From contig JAQTLU010000001.1 in the NCBI GenBank assembly GCA_028714735.1, positions 62,001 to 126,000 on the forward strand: 64,000 bases of DNA, in the 5' to 3' direction. Positions within the stretch are counted from its first letter, which is position 1. Every line of letters begins with the position of its first letter. This document shows positions 16,795 to 25,568 of this stretch, piece after piece. Position numbers and translations under genes: made by a program. The stretch comes from Gallionellaceae bacterium (GTDB lineage: Bacteria; Pseudomonadota; Gammaproteobacteria; Burkholderiales; Thiobacillaceae). Under the pieces are notes generated by a model. It was not told where the DNA came from. It saw nothing but the letters and a program-made list of their open reading frames with translations, and did no database searches.

Positions 16795-19139
16795 GACTTG
16801 GGTTTTTTCGCGGCCGGTTTCCTGGCCGCCTTCTTTTCCGGGGCCGCGATTTTAGCCGCTTCGGGCTGGCCTGGCTTGGCGGATTTCGTGCCCGGTCCAG
16901 CCGTCTTCTTCGGCGCCGGCGAGCCTGAACCGGCAGGTTTTGCTTCCTCGGCCATGACGAAGTCGATCTTGGAGGTTTCCAGCTCGACCTGGGCCACCTT
17001 GATGCGCACCTTGTCGCCCAGGCGGAAGCGCTTGCCGGAGCGCTCGCCGAGCATCTGGTGGCGGGCGGCGTCGAAGTGGAAATAGTCCTGGCCCAGCTCG
17101 GAGACGTGCACCAGGCCTTCGACGAAGACGTCGTTCAGGGCCACGAAGATGCCGAAGCTGGTGACGCTGGAGATGACGCCATCGAACTCCTCGCCCAGCT
17201 TGTCGCGCATGTAGTAGCACTTCAGCCAGGACACCACGTCGCGGGAGGCCTCGTCGGCGCGGCGCTCGGTCTTCGAACACTGGGCGCCGATGGCCTCCCA
17301 GTCGCCGGGGGCGTAGGTCTTGCCGTCCAGGCAGGCGCGGATGGCCCGGTGCACCAGCAGGTCCGGGTAGCGCCGGATCGGCGAGGTGAAGTGGGTATAC
17401 GACTCATAGGCGAGGCCGAAATGGCCCTTGTTCTCCGGGCTGTACACCGCCTGCTGCAAGGAGCGCAGCATCACCGTCTGCAGCAGCTGCTCGTCCGGCC
17501 GGCCCTTGATCTTGGCCAGCAGGTCGGCATAGTCCTTGGCGTGCGGCTCGTCGCCGCCGGCAAGGACGAAGCCGAACTCGGCCATGAACTCGTGCAGCGC
17601 CTTCAGCTTGATCGAGGTCGGCCCTTCGTGGACACGGTACAGCGTCGAGTGCTTGTGCTTTTTGAGGAACTCCGAGGCGCACACGTTGGCCGCCAGCATG
17701 CACTCCTCGATGATCCGGTGGGCGTCGTTGCGGGCATAGGGGATGATCTTCTCGATCTTGCCGGTGACCTCGTCGAACAGCATCTTGGTCTCCAGCGTCT
17801 CGAAGTCGATCGCACCGCGCTTGCTGCGCGCCTTCAGGAGGACGTGGAACAGCTTGTCCAGGTTCTGCAGGTGCGGCAGCACGTGCGCCTTGTCCGCGGG
17901 CGCCAGTTCGGGGGCGTTCAGCCAGTCCCAGACCTGGGCGTAGGTCAGGCGCGCCTTGGAGTGCATGACGCCGGGGAAGAAGCGGAATTTCTTGATCGTG
18001 CCGGTGCTGGCGACCTCCATCTCGCAGACCATGCAGGCGCGGTCGACGTTCGGGTTCAGCGAGCAGAGGCCGTTCGACAATTCCTCCGGCAGCATCGGGA
18101 TGACCCGGCGCGGGAAATACACCGAGTTGCCGCGCTCGTAGGCCTCCTGGTCGAGCGGCGAGCCGGGCGTCACATAGTGCGACACGTCGGCGATCGCCAC
18201 CCACAGCTTGAAGCCGCGGCCCATCGGCTCGCAGTAGACGGCATCGTCGAAGTCGCGCGAGTCGTCGCCGTCGATGGTCACCAGGGGCAGGTCGCGGATG
18301 TCCTCGCGGCCTTCCAGGTCGCGCTTGGTCACGCCCTTGGGCAGCTTCTTCGCCTGCGCGGCGACTTCCTTGGGGAATTCGAACGGCAGGTCGTGCTTGC
18401 GCAGGGCGATCTCGATCTCCATGCCCGGGTCGGCATAGTTGCCCAGGACATCGACGATGCTGCCCATGGCCGGGGAGTGCTTGCTCGGCTGCTCGACGAT
18501 CGTCACCGTCACCACCTGGCCGAAACCGACCTTGAGCGACTCGGTGGGCGGGATGATGATGTCCTGGTTGATCCGTTTGTTCTCCGCCACCACCCATTGG
18601 TGGCCGTGCTCGCGGTACAGGCGGCCGACCACGCGGGTGTTGGCCCGTTCCAGCACCTCGACGATCTTGCCCTCCTTGCGGCCGCGCCGGTCGAGGCCGC
18701 GCTCGCGGCACATCACCCGGTCGCCGTGCAGGACCTGGTGCATCTCCTTCTCGGACAGGAACATGTCGCCGGACTTGTCGTCCGGGATGAAGAAGCCGAA
18801 CCCGTCGGCGTGGCCATCGACCCGGCCGGCCTTCAGTTCGATCTTGTCCGGCAGGCAGAGGTCGCCGCGCCGGTTGATGACCAACTGGCCGTCGCGCTGC
18901 ATCGCGCCCAGGCGGCGGCGGAACGATTCGGCCTCTTCCTCGACGTCGATGTCGAGCCGGAAGGCCAGGTCGTCGCCCGGCACCGGGCCGCCGGCCTCCT
19001 CGACCAGTTGCAGGATGAACTCCCGGCTGGGCAGGGGAAATTCGTACTTCTCGCGTTCGCGTTGCAGGTAGGGGTCCTGCCAGCGCAGGCCCTTCTGGCC
19101 GCGCGGTTTGCTTTTATTTGCAGATTTTTTTTCAGTCAT
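16791..19139 (-). CDS. rnr: Ribonuclease R
   Basis: A 782-residue 3'-5' exoribonuclease. In order it shows an N-terminal helix-turn-helix region, cold-shock domains (about residues 80-240), the RNB catalytic domain with IDGDDSRDFDDAVY (metal-binding aspartates) around 290, a C-terminal S1 domain (EFDGVISSVTSFGIFVAL) and a basic Lys/Ala/Pro-rich tail. It degrades structured RNA in quality control and stress. Length is normal. It is divergent from tRNA-Leu. In many beta/gammaproteobacteria rlmB follows rnr directly, as here apart from the small insertion. Confidence 0.97.
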   Translation of the reverse strand: MTEKKSANKSKPRGQKGLRWQDPYLQREREKYEFPLPSREFILQLVEEAGGPVPGDDLAFRLDIDVEEEAESFRRRLGAMQRDGQLVINRRGDLCLPDKIELKAGRVDGHADGFGFFIPDDKSGDMFLSEKEMHQVLHGDRVMCRERGLDRRGRKEGKIVEVLERANTRVVGRLYREHGHQWVVAENKRINQDIIIPPTESLKVGFGQVVTVTIVEQPSKHSPAMGSIVDVLGNYADPGMEIEIALRKHDLPFEFPKEVAAQAKKLPKGVTKRDLEGREDIRDLPLVTIDGDDSRDFDDAVYCEPMGRGFKLWVAIADVSHYVTPGSPLDQEAYERGNSVYFPRRVIPMLPEELSNGLCSLNPNVDRACMVCEMEVASTGTIKKFRFFPGVMHSKARLTYAQVWDWLNAPELAPADKAHVLPHLQNLDKLFHVLLKARSKRGAIDFETLETKMLFDEVTGKIEKIIPYARNDAHRIIEECMLAANVCASEFLKKHKHSTLYRVHEGPTSIKLKALHEFMAEFGFVLAGGDEPHAKDYADLLAKIKGRPDEQLLQTVMLRSLQQAVYSPENKGHFGLAYESYTHFTSPIRRYPDLLVHRAIRACLDGKTYAPGDWEAIGAQCSKTERRADEASRDVVSWLKCYYMRDKLGEEFDGVISSVTSFGIFVALNDVFVEGLVHVSELGQDYFHFDAARHQMLGERSGKRFRLGDKVRIKVAQVELETSKIDFVMAEEAKPAGSGSPAPKKTAGPGTKSAKPGQPEAAKIAAPEKKAARKPAAKKPKS

Positions 19140-19152
19140 TCATAACTCGTCG

Positions 19153-19182
19153 TTGACATTGGAATACAGGCCTCGCTAGAAT
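19153..19182 (+). promoter_or_regulatory. Sigma-70 promoter of tRNA-Leu
   Basis: A perfect TTGACA (-35) and TAGAAT (-10, 5/6) are separated by 18 bp, and the -10 ends 12 bp before the mature tRNA 5' end. Confidence 0.8.
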
Positions 19183-19194
19183 GCGCGCCTCTTT

Positions 19195-19281
19195 GCCCAG
19201 ATGGCGGAATTGGTAGACGCACTAGGTTCAGGTCCTAGCGCCGGCAACGGTGTGGAGGTTCGAGTCCTCTTCTGGGCACCA
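19195..19281 (+). tRNA. tRNA-Leu (anticodon CAG)
   Basis: Acceptor arms GCCCAGA and TCTGGGC pair fully and CCA is encoded. The anticodon loop TTCAGGT gives CAG, reading CUG codons. A long variable arm and the GGTTCGAGTCC T-loop are present. The 87-nt length and extra arm are typical of leucine tRNA. Confidence 0.97.
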
Positions 19282-19313
19282 GTTGAAGCAGCAAGCAGCA
19301 CAAAAGCAGTCCG

Positions 19314-19350
19314 AAAAGCCGCATGAACACTACGTTCTGCGGCTTTTTTT
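19314..19350 (+). terminator. Intrinsic terminator of tRNA-Leu
   Basis: AAAAGCCGCA and TGCGGCTTTT arms with a 14-nt loop are followed by a T-run, 32 bp after the tRNA. The next 320 bp to the following gene hold no convincing gene or RNA. Confidence 0.85.
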
Positions 19351-19668
19351 ATTTCCGGCATAACCCGATTGTTTCCACTCAAATCCTGCACTGGTCGGTA
19401 AAGTTCGAAGCAACCTCGTTGGTCGGTATCGCATGCATGAGGTGACGCCGGATAATCCGGTTTCATCGATCCTGCGTGCGGTGATGACAAATAAATCCGT
19501 ATCACCTGATTCACGCCTGCGTCTATTGCCCGGACCCTGCGCCTGCCCGGTTATCCAGCCTGAGGAAATCGGGTGGGCGCAACGCGGATCCGCTGGCTGC
19601 GGCTATGGTACAGACCCATCCGGCAAACGGGAAGAACAATAACCTGCGCCGATGCGAATCGCACGGTC

Positions 19669-19696
19669 AAAAAAAACGAGGGACCGCAGTCCCTCG
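19669..19696 (-). terminator. Intrinsic terminator of the first PEP-CTERM gene
   Basis: On the minus strand an 8-bp stem CGAGGGAC/GTCCCTCG with a 4-nt loop is followed by eight Ts, about 20 bp after the PEP-CTERM stop at 19717. Confidence 0.85.
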
Positions 19697-19716
19697 CTTG
19701 CCGGATCGGATCCCGT

Positions 19717-20214
19717 TCAGGCAGCGTAACCAACCTTGCGGCGACGGGCGATGAAACCCATCAGGCCGATGCCGGACAGCATCAGCGCCCATTCACCGGG
19801 TTCGGGCACGGCTGCGGCCTGGAGGAAGAAGCTACCGGAATAGTCGCCCTCATTGCCGCTGCCGAAGCCGGTACCCTTCACCTGGAAAATGTAATCCCCA
19901 CCCAGCAGGACGCCCGCGTCGCTGATTGCCCCGGATACCAGGTCCGCAGTGAAGGTCGGGTGACCACAACCCTTCTTGCATACATCGAGGGTGTATCCGA
20001 ACGAATAGCCGTATAGCGCTTCCGGCGTCAGGTTGAAGGAATAGTCGTGGGTGAAGTTCTTTTCGATATCGGTTTGCGAAAACGTGAAGGTCTTCGGCAA
20101 ATCCGCCGCCGTCACAACGCCCCAATCGGTATTGATCGTCGCCGCCGAAGCCGCACCGCTCAAGGCCAGGCACACCGACACGACAAAGGCCGAGACTGTA
20201 TTTTTCAAAATCAT
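19717..20214 (-). CDS. PEP-CTERM sorting-domain protein (XrtB substrate candidate)
   Basis: A 165-residue exported protein. The signal peptide ends near ALSGAASAA (about residue 25). A short secreted domain has an FTHDYSF segment like the FxDxF subfamily and a CKKGC pair. The C-terminus is the exosortase recognition module: VPEPGEWALMLSG, a hydrophobic helix, then RRRK. After export, XrtB would cleave at the PEP motif and release or anchor the protein at the cell surface with the EPS. The palindromic element at 20276-20298 is its probable regulatory site. The function of the secreted domain is unknown. Confidence 0.9.
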   Translation of the reverse strand: MILKNTVSAFVVSVCLALSGAASAATINTDWGVVTAADLPKTFTFSQTDIEKNFTHDYSFNLTPEALYGYSFGYTLDVCKKGCGHPTFTADLVSGAISDAGVLLGGDYIFQVKGTGFGSGNEGDYSGSFFLQAAAVPEPGEWALMLSGIGLMGFIARRRKVGYAA

Positions 20215-20275
20215 GATCGCACTCCGCAGGTAGTTTTACTCGGTACGGAGTGTGATATGAGTGATACTACTTACT

Positions 20276-20298
20276 CAATGGCCCGATCGGGCTAATGC
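20276..20298 (-). promoter_or_regulatory. Palindromic PEP-CTERM upstream element, site A
   Basis: On the minus strand it reads TTAGCCCGATCGGGCCATTG. The perfect GCCCGATCGGGC core is centred about 72 bp upstream of the PEP-CTERM start at 20214. The same element occurs at 50287 and 50959, at matching distances from the other two PEP-CTERM genes. Confidence 0.7.
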
Positions 20299-20310
20299 CG
20301 GTCCACAGCG

Positions 20311-21336
20311 TTACCCGCCACCCCCTTCGAAGCCGTTCGGATTCCGGCTCTGCCAACGCCAGGAATCGGCGCACATGGCCTCGATGCCGCGCTCGGCGCG
20401 CCAGCCGAGCAGTTGTTCGGCCAGGGCCGGATCGGCATAGCAGCAGGCGATGTCGCCCGCCCGCTGCGGTGCGATCCGGCAGGCCACCTCGCGGCCGCTC
20501 GCCGCGGCGAAGGCGCGCGCCATCTCCAGCACGCTGTAGCCGCGGCCGGTGCCCAGGTTGACCGTCAGCACGCCGTCGTGGCCTGCCAGGTAGCGCAACG
20601 CGGCGACGTGGCCGAGGGCCAGGTCGACCACGTGGATGTAGTCGCGCACACCGGTGCCGTCCGGCGTGGCATAGGTGTCGCCGAACACGTTCAGATGCGG
20701 CCGCCGGCCGACCGCCACCTGGGCGATATAGGGCATCAGGTTGTTCGGGATGCCGTTCGGGTCCTCGCCGATCAGGCCCGACTCGTGCGCCCCGACCGGG
20801 TTGAAGTAGCGCAGCAGGCCGACCCGCCAGGACGGATCGGAGACATGCAGGTCGCGCAGGATATCCTCCACCATCAGCTTGCTACGGCCATACGGGTTGG
20901 TCGTCGCGCCGACCGGGAAGTCCTCCCGGATCGGCACCGCATGGGGATCGCCGTAGACGGTGGCGGAGGAACTGAACACGATGCGCTTCACCCCGGCCTC
21001 GGCCATCGTCTCGCACAGGGCCACCGTGCCCGACACGTTGTTGTCGTAATAGAGCAGCGGCTTCTCGACCGACTCGCCGACCGCCTTGAGGCCAGCGAAG
21101 TGCACCACCGCCTCGATCCGGTGCCGGGCGAAGATCGCCCGCATGGCCGCGCGGTCGCGGATGTCGGCCTGGTGGAAGGTCAGCGCCCGGCCGCTGATGC
21201 GCTCGACCCGGCGGATCGCCTCGGTCTTGCTGTTGCACAGGTTGTCCACCACGATCGGCTCATGGCCGGCCTTGAGCAACTCGATACAGGTGTGCGAGCC
21301 GATATAGCCGGCGCCTCCGGTGATCAGTAACTGCAT
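20311..21336 (-). CDS. galE: UDP-glucose 4-epimerase
   Basis: A 341-residue extended SDR starting MQLLITGGAGYIGSHTC, with the family-specific SSSATVYG, NPYGRSK (catalytic Tyr-x3-Lys) and RYFNPVGAH segments. It interconverts UDP-glucose and UDP-galactose (possibly also the GlcNAc forms) and supplies galactose units for the EPS. It lies downstream of the nucleotide-sugar dehydrogenase, separated by about 170 bp holding a dispersed repeat. Confidence 0.93.
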   Translation of the reverse strand: MQLLITGGAGYIGSHTCIELLKAGHEPIVVDNLCNSKTEAIRRVERISGRALTFHQADIRDRAAMRAIFARHRIEAVVHFAGLKAVGESVEKPLLYYDNNVSGTVALCETMAEAGVKRIVFSSSATVYGDPHAVPIREDFPVGATTNPYGRSKLMVEDILRDLHVSDPSWRVGLLRYFNPVGAHESGLIGEDPNGIPNNLMPYIAQVAVGRRPHLNVFGDTYATPDGTGVRDYIHVVDLALGHVAALRYLAGHDGVLTVNLGTGRGYSVLEMARAFAAASGREVACRIAPQRAGDIACCYADPALAEQLLGWRAERGIEAMCADSWRWQSRNPNGFEGGGG

Positions 21337-21412
21337 GCCTATCCTTTCAAGATTTTGTTGGCTATCAAGCTGACTGAGGGCTGTTTACCAAGCTGCCGGG
21401 GAAGCTCAAATT

Positions 21413-21480
21413 CGTCATACCCGCGTACGCGGGTATCCAGCGTCTTGATCAGACTGGGTTCCCGCTTTCGCGGGAACGGC
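21413..21480. repeat. Dispersed CGTCATnCCCGC...GCGGG repeat with two hairpins
   Basis: Two near-perfect palindromes, ATACCCGCGTACGCGGGTAT and GTTCCCGCTTTCGCGGGAAC, are joined by 21 bp. The first is preceded by CGTC. The unit resembles intergenic ATTCCC-N-GGGAAT (dRS3-like) repeats, and partial copies occur at four more intergenic sites in this window. Confidence 0.75.
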
Positions 21481-21504
21481 AAAATCAAATCAATCCGCAA
21501 GTCC

Positions 21505-22812
21505 CTAAGCCTTCACCACATTCGCCAGCGGCTCCAGGTAGACCCCGCGGGTATCGACGATGAGCTGGGCGTGGCGCTGGATCAGGCCATAGTCGAAGGC
21601 ATCGTGGTTGGTCGCCACCAGGATGCAGTCATAGGCCGGGACGGTCCCGGCCGTGACCGGCACGCTGGCCAGGTCGAAGTGGTGCTCGCGCATCCTCGGG
21701 AAGACCGGCAGATAGGGGTCGGAATAGGCGATCTCGGCGCCCTTCGCCTGCAACTGTTCCATCAGCTCGACTGCCGGCGATTCGCGCATGTCGTCGATGT
21801 TCTTCTTGTAGGCGATGCCGAGCACCAGGATGCGGCTGCCCTTGACCGACTTGCAGCGCTCGTTGAGGGCATCGGCGACCTTGCCGACCACCCAGTCCGG
21901 CATGTGGCTGTTGACCTCGCCGGCAAGCTCGATGAAGCGGGTATTGAGCCCGTACTCGCGTGCCTTCCAGGTCAGGTAGAAGGGGTCGATGGGGATGCAG
22001 TGGCCGCCCAGGCCGGGGCCGGGATAATAGGGCACGAAGCCGAACGGCTTGGTGGCGGCGGCGCGGATGACCTCGTGGATGTCGATGCCCATCCGGTCGG
22101 CGACCATCTTCATCTCGTTGACCAGGCCGATGTTGACCGCCCGATGGATGTTCTCCAGCAGCTTGGTCATCTCGGCGGCGCGGGTGGAACTGACCGGCAC
22201 GACCCGGTCGATGACCTGGCCGTAGAGTGCCAGGCCGACCTGCAGGCAGGCTGGGGTGACGCCGCCGACCACCTTGGGGATGGTGCGGGTGCTGAAGTCC
22301 GGGTTGCCCGGGTCTTCCCGCTCGGGGGAAAACACCAGGGCGACGTCCTGGCCGACCTTGAGGCCGGTGGACTCGATCCGGGGCTGCAGTTCCTCGTCGG
22401 TGGTGCCCGGATAGGTAGTGCTCTCCAGCGACACCACCTGGCCCGGCCGCAGCCAGGGCAGCAGCGAGTCGGTGGTGTCGAGGACGAAGCTGAGGTCCGG
22501 CTCGCGGTGCGCGTCGAGCGGCGTGGGCACGCACAGGATCAGCGCGTCGGCCTCGCCGGCCCGGCTGAAGTCCGTGCTCGCCTCGAAGCCGTGCCGCGCG
22601 GCGGCGATGGCCGCGGCCGGGATGTGCTTGATATAGGTCTCGCCGCGATGCAGCCTGGCCGGCTTGTCCGGGTCGATGTCCAGGCCCAGCACGCGGTAGC
22701 CGGCCTCGACGTAGCGCAGCAGCAGGGGCAGGCCGACATAACCGAGGCCGACGATGCCGATCAGGGCGGTCTTGTCGTCCAGCCTGGCGGCCAGATTTTC
22801 CAGGCAACTCAT
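21505..22812 (-). CDS. Nucleotide-sugar dehydrogenase (WbpA-like, probably UDP-GlcNAc 6-dehydrogenase)
   Basis: A 435-residue NAD-dependent dehydrogenase with the N-terminal Rossmann motif [15 protein letters not shown], the family motif [10 protein letters not shown], and the catalytic-cysteine region [14 protein letters not shown]. The enzyme oxidises C6 of a UDP-sugar to the uronic acid. The [10 protein letters not shown] variant is typical of UDP-N-acetylglucosamine/mannosamine dehydrogenases rather than UDP-glucose dehydrogenase. The ATG at 22812 was preferred over an upstream TTG. It provides an acidic sugar for the EPS. Confidence 0.88.
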   Translation of the reverse strand: MSCLENLAARLDDKTALIGIVGLGYVGLPLLLRYVEAGYRVLGLDIDPDKPARLHRGETYIKHIPAAAIAAARHGFEASTDFSRAGEADALILCVPTPLDAHREPDLSFVLDTTDSLLPWLRPGQVVSLESTTYPGTTDEELQPRIESTGLKVGQDVALVFSPEREDPGNPDFSTRTIPKVVGGVTPACLQVGLALYGQVIDRVVPVSSTRAAEMTKLLENIHRAVNIGLVNEMKMVADRMGIDIHEVIRAAATKPFGFVPYYPGPGLGGHCIPIDPFYLTWKAREYGLNTRFIELAGEVNSHMPDWVVGKVADALNERCKSVKGSRILVLGIAYKKNIDDMRESPAVELMEQLQAKGAEIAYSDPYLPVFPRMREHHFDLASVPVTAGTVPAYDCILVATNHDAFDYGLIQRHAQLIVDTRGVYLEPLANVVKA

Positions 22813-22847
22813 GGGTTCATCCAATGGCAAAGGGCTGGATCATGCGC

Positions 22848-22871
22848 CATCCCCGCCAGTGCGGGAACGAC
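22848..22871. repeat. Partial dispersed repeat
   Basis: CCCCGCCAGTGCGGGAACGAC matches the CCCGC-N-GCGGGAA half of the dispersed palindrome, in the gap between epsB and the dehydrogenase gene. Confidence 0.55.
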
Positions 22872-22891
22872 AAAACCGTATGGGTCGGGGA

Positions 22892-24310
22892 TTAATAGGC
22901 GTTCTGCTGCCCGCTCAACACCCAGACGGTCTTGAAGATGATATAGAGATCGAAACGCAGCGACCAGTTGCGCAGGTATTCCAGGTCGTATTCGACCCGC
23001 TTCTGCATCTTGTCGACGGTCTCGGTCTCGCCGCGATAGCCGTTGACCTGCGCCCAGCCGGTGATGCCCGGCTTGACCTTGTGCCGGATCATGTAGCCGT
23101 TGATCACCTTGCGGTACATCTCGTTGTGGGCGATCGCGTGCGGCCGCGGGCCGACGATGCTCATGCGGCCCTGCAGGACGTTGATGAACTGGGGCAGTTC
23201 GTCGAGCGACGACTTGCGCAGGAAACCCCCGATACGGGTCAGCCGGGCATCGTTCTTCTGCGCCTGGCGAATCGCGCCGCCATCCTCGCAGACGGTCATG
23301 GAGCGGAACTTGTAGACCTGGATATCGTCGCCGTCCAGGCCATAGCGGCGCTGCTTGAAGATCACCGGCCCGGGCGAGGTCAGTTTCACCGCCAGGGCGA
23401 TGGCCAGCATCAGCGGCGACAGCAACAGCAGGATGATCGCCGACAGGACGATATCGCTGGCCCGCTTGAGGAAACCGTCCCAACCCCGGAACGGCGTCTC
23501 GCAGACCGACACCACCGGCATGCCGCCCACCGTGTCCATGCGCGCCTGGATCAGGTCGGTCACGAACATGTCGGGCACGAAGTAGGTCGACGCCGTGGTA
23601 TCGCGCAGGCCGTCGAGCAGGCTCAGGATGCGCGGCTGCGAAGCCATCGGCAGCGACAGGTAGATGGTATTGACCTGGTTGTGCTTCACATACTCCGGCA
23701 GGTCGGCAATGGCCCCCAGCAAGGGGTAATCCCGCCGTTCCCCGGTGCGCTCGGTCGCCCGGTCGTCGAAGAAACCCAGCAGCTGCACATTGTGGTACGG
23801 GCAAAGCGACATCCGGCGCACCAGTTCCAGCCCCTGCGGATTGGCCCCCGCCACCACCACCCGCTCCGGCGGCCCCTCCAGGATACGCAGGTAAGGCAGC
23901 GCCAGCCGGAACAGCAGGTGGCCGCCCAGAACGGCCATGGGCGCAATCGCCGCCCAGATCAGCAACACGGAATGATCGTAATACTCCATGAACCGGCTGG
24001 CCCAGAGGAAGACCATGACCAGGCCGGCCAGCAGCACCCAGCTGACCAGTATCTTGATCGCCGTCTTGATGTAGGTGCTGTTCAGGCGGTTACGTCCCGG
24101 ATAGGTCAGGGCAAACATGGCCAGGGCCAGCAGCATGTGGCGCGGCCGTATTTCACCCTGCAGGTACTCCACCAGGAAGAGCAGGGACAGGACGATCATC
24201 AACGGCTCGATCAGATGTTCCAGGCTCGATACCAGGTGGTTGCTGCCGCCATTGCCCATGGGCAGGTAAGGCAGCGGCGGCCGCTCGGCCCGGCTGGTGC
24301 TCATGTTCAT
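22892..24310 (-). CDS. epsB: Undecaprenyl-phosphate glucose phosphotransferase EpsB
   Basis: A 472-residue polyisoprenyl-phosphate hexose-1-phosphate transferase. Four or five N-terminal membrane helices (about residues 30-145) precede a central NAD-binding-like CoA_binding_3 domain (VVVAGANPQGLELVRRM). One more helix follows (SAIILLLLSPLMLAIALAV), then the catalytic domain with KFRSM, KSSLDELPQFINVL and SIVGPRP motifs. It transfers sugar-1-phosphate to undecaprenyl phosphate and so starts the EPS repeat unit at the inner membrane. Its ATG overlaps the epsA stop, so regulator and initiating enzyme are translationally coupled. Confidence 0.95.
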   Translation of the reverse strand: MNMSTSRAERPPLPYLPMGNGGSNHLVSSLEHLIEPLMIVLSLLFLVEYLQGEIRPRHMLLALAMFALTYPGRNRLNSTYIKTAIKILVSWVLLAGLVMVFLWASRFMEYYDHSVLLIWAAIAPMAVLGGHLLFRLALPYLRILEGPPERVVVAGANPQGLELVRRMSLCPYHNVQLLGFFDDRATERTGERRDYPLLGAIADLPEYVKHNQVNTIYLSLPMASQPRILSLLDGLRDTTASTYFVPDMFVTDLIQARMDTVGGMPVVSVCETPFRGWDGFLKRASDIVLSAIILLLLSPLMLAIALAVKLTSPGPVIFKQRRYGLDGDDIQVYKFRSMTVCEDGGAIRQAQKNDARLTRIGGFLRKSSLDELPQFINVLQGRMSIVGPRPHAIAHNEMYRKVINGYMIRHKVKPGITGWAQVNGYRGETETVDKMQKRVEYDLEYLRNWSLRFDLYIIFKTVWVLSGQQNAY

Positions 24311-25083
24311 CTCGGCACCTCCATATTGGTCCTGGCCAGCACGGAATACTTGGCTGCCGCCTGGGCACGGCTGCTGACTTCCATCTTCTGGAAGATCCGC
24401 TTGAGGTGGTTTTTCACGGTATTCGGGCTGATGCTGAGGATCATGCCGATCTCGTGGTTGGTCTTGCCGTGCCGAACCCAGTTCATGATCTCGTGTTCAC
24501 GGTCGCTGATCCCGTCCTCGGCGCGGCCGGGACCGGCTTCGGCCTGGACCACCGGCGCAAGACATTCCACCCGGCGCAGGACCGCGTCGATCTGAGGCAC
24601 CAGTATCTCCATGACCGACGGCTGCGCCTTGATCAAGACATCCTTGTCCAGAAAGACATACAGGCAGTCATCGCTGCCCCGGCGATCGAGGATGCCATGC
24701 ACCAACAACGACCGCATCTGCCCCAAAGCGGTGATGCAGGAGTTGGCCTGCAGGTCCGGCACGGACGACTTGAAATCATCCAGCACGTACCACTTTTCCC
24801 CGCCCGCCCGCCAGCGCTTGTACAAGTCCCGCATCAACGGGTCGACATCGCAGCCGGAGGTGATGTGCTGAGTATGGATTTCCGGGATATTGGAGGCGAC
24901 ATCGTAGCTGAGCCGGCCCTTGGCGAAGTCGCCCCAGACCGCCACCAGGACGTCATGAGGCAGAAATTCGCACACCTCGTCCTGCAGCCAGCGGAAAAAA
25001 TCGACGTGCCTGGAGATGGCGAACGAACCCTGGATCACGGTCCAAAGCCCTTCCCAACCCTGTTTGTCGATTCCAGAACCCAT
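24307..25083 (-). CDS. epsA: LuxR-family transcriptional regulator EpsA
   Basis: A 258-residue regulator. The N-terminal 185 residues form a GAF-like sensor region without clear ligand signature or receiver domain. The C-terminal 60 residues are a LuxR/GerE helix-turn-helix (ISDREHEIMNWVRHGKTNHEIG ... SPNTVKNHLKRIF). It matches the EpsA regulators of exosortase-linked EPS loci. The start ATG at 25083 follows GGGGA; a TTG two codons upstream is less likely. LuxR-type proteins bind short palindromes, making it a candidate for the shared element upstream of the PEP-CTERM genes. Confidence 0.88.
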   Translation of the reverse strand: MGSGIDKQGWEGLWTVIQGSFAISRHVDFFRWLQDEVCEFLPHDVLVAVWGDFAKGRLSYDVASNIPEIHTQHITSGCDVDPLMRDLYKRWRAGGEKWYVLDDFKSSVPDLQANSCITALGQMRSLLVHGILDRRGSDDCLYVFLDKDVLIKAQPSVMEILVPQIDAVLRRVECLAPVVQAEAGPGRAEDGISDREHEIMNWVRHGKTNHEIGMILSISPNTVKNHLKRIFQKMEVSSRAQAAAKYSVLARTNMEVPR

Positions 25084-25286
25084 CGCCAATCCCCGATACT
25101 TTTGAAATTCTTATGGACTACCAAGCAAACGCCGTACCTACAAAACCATACCAGCCGCAGGGTATGCGGCGAAGCAACATACTATCCATTTGATATAGAG
25201 ACAAGATGACAGGGAAATCACTTACACCCTGTATGGTTTTCAGAGAATACTGACGCAAGTTCTTGCCCGCGCCAATGGGACATATA

Positions 25287-25310
25287 AACTATTTATGCGC
25301 ATATAGTTTC
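25287..25310. promoter_or_regulatory. A+T-rich inverted repeat upstream of epsA
   Basis: Arms AAACTAT and ATAGTTT are separated by 10 bp, about 215 bp upstream of the epsA start, in a locally A+T-rich stretch of the 485-bp intergenic region between epsA and manC. It could be an operator. The rest of this gap holds a dispersed repeat at 25448 and no gene. Confidence 0.35.
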
Positions 25311-25447
25311 ATATTAGGCATATTCACCACACGCATCCTGCCCTGGCTTCGTCTGCAGGCCAGTAGGTCGGACGCCCCTCAGGAAACATGAAGTAATTCG
25401 ATGTCGACGCTATCGCGGGGGGAGAAACCCGGTCAAACAAGGACACC

Positions 25448-25473
25448 GGATACCCGCATACGCGGGCATGACG
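25448..25473. repeat. Dispersed palindromic repeat copy
   Basis: GGATACCCGCATACGCGGGC followed by ATGACG matches the family at 21413 in the opposite orientation. Intergenic between manC and epsA. Confidence 0.6.
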
Positions 25474-25568
25474 ACCGCCCGGCCGCACCGGCGTGCCGGA
25501 TGACCCGGACGACCAGCGCCGCAGGCTAGTCGTCACGCTTTGCGCAGACGGGATAGACACGGGAACGC

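Noticed and set aside
17058-19145. 695-codon open frame on the plus strand opposite rnr
   Set aside because: Antisense shadow of a G+C-rich gene. RNase R on the minus strand has all family motifs; the plus frame has Val/Gly/Asp-biased composition and no recognisable domain.
19433-19642. 69-codon frame after tRNA-Leu
   Set aside because: No ribosome-binding site, no domain, and composition like intergenic sequence.
25084-25568. PEP-CTERM-type palindrome searched for upstream of epsA
   Set aside because: No GCCCG-N2-CGGGC element is present; only an unrelated A+T-rich inverted repeat and a dispersed repeat.
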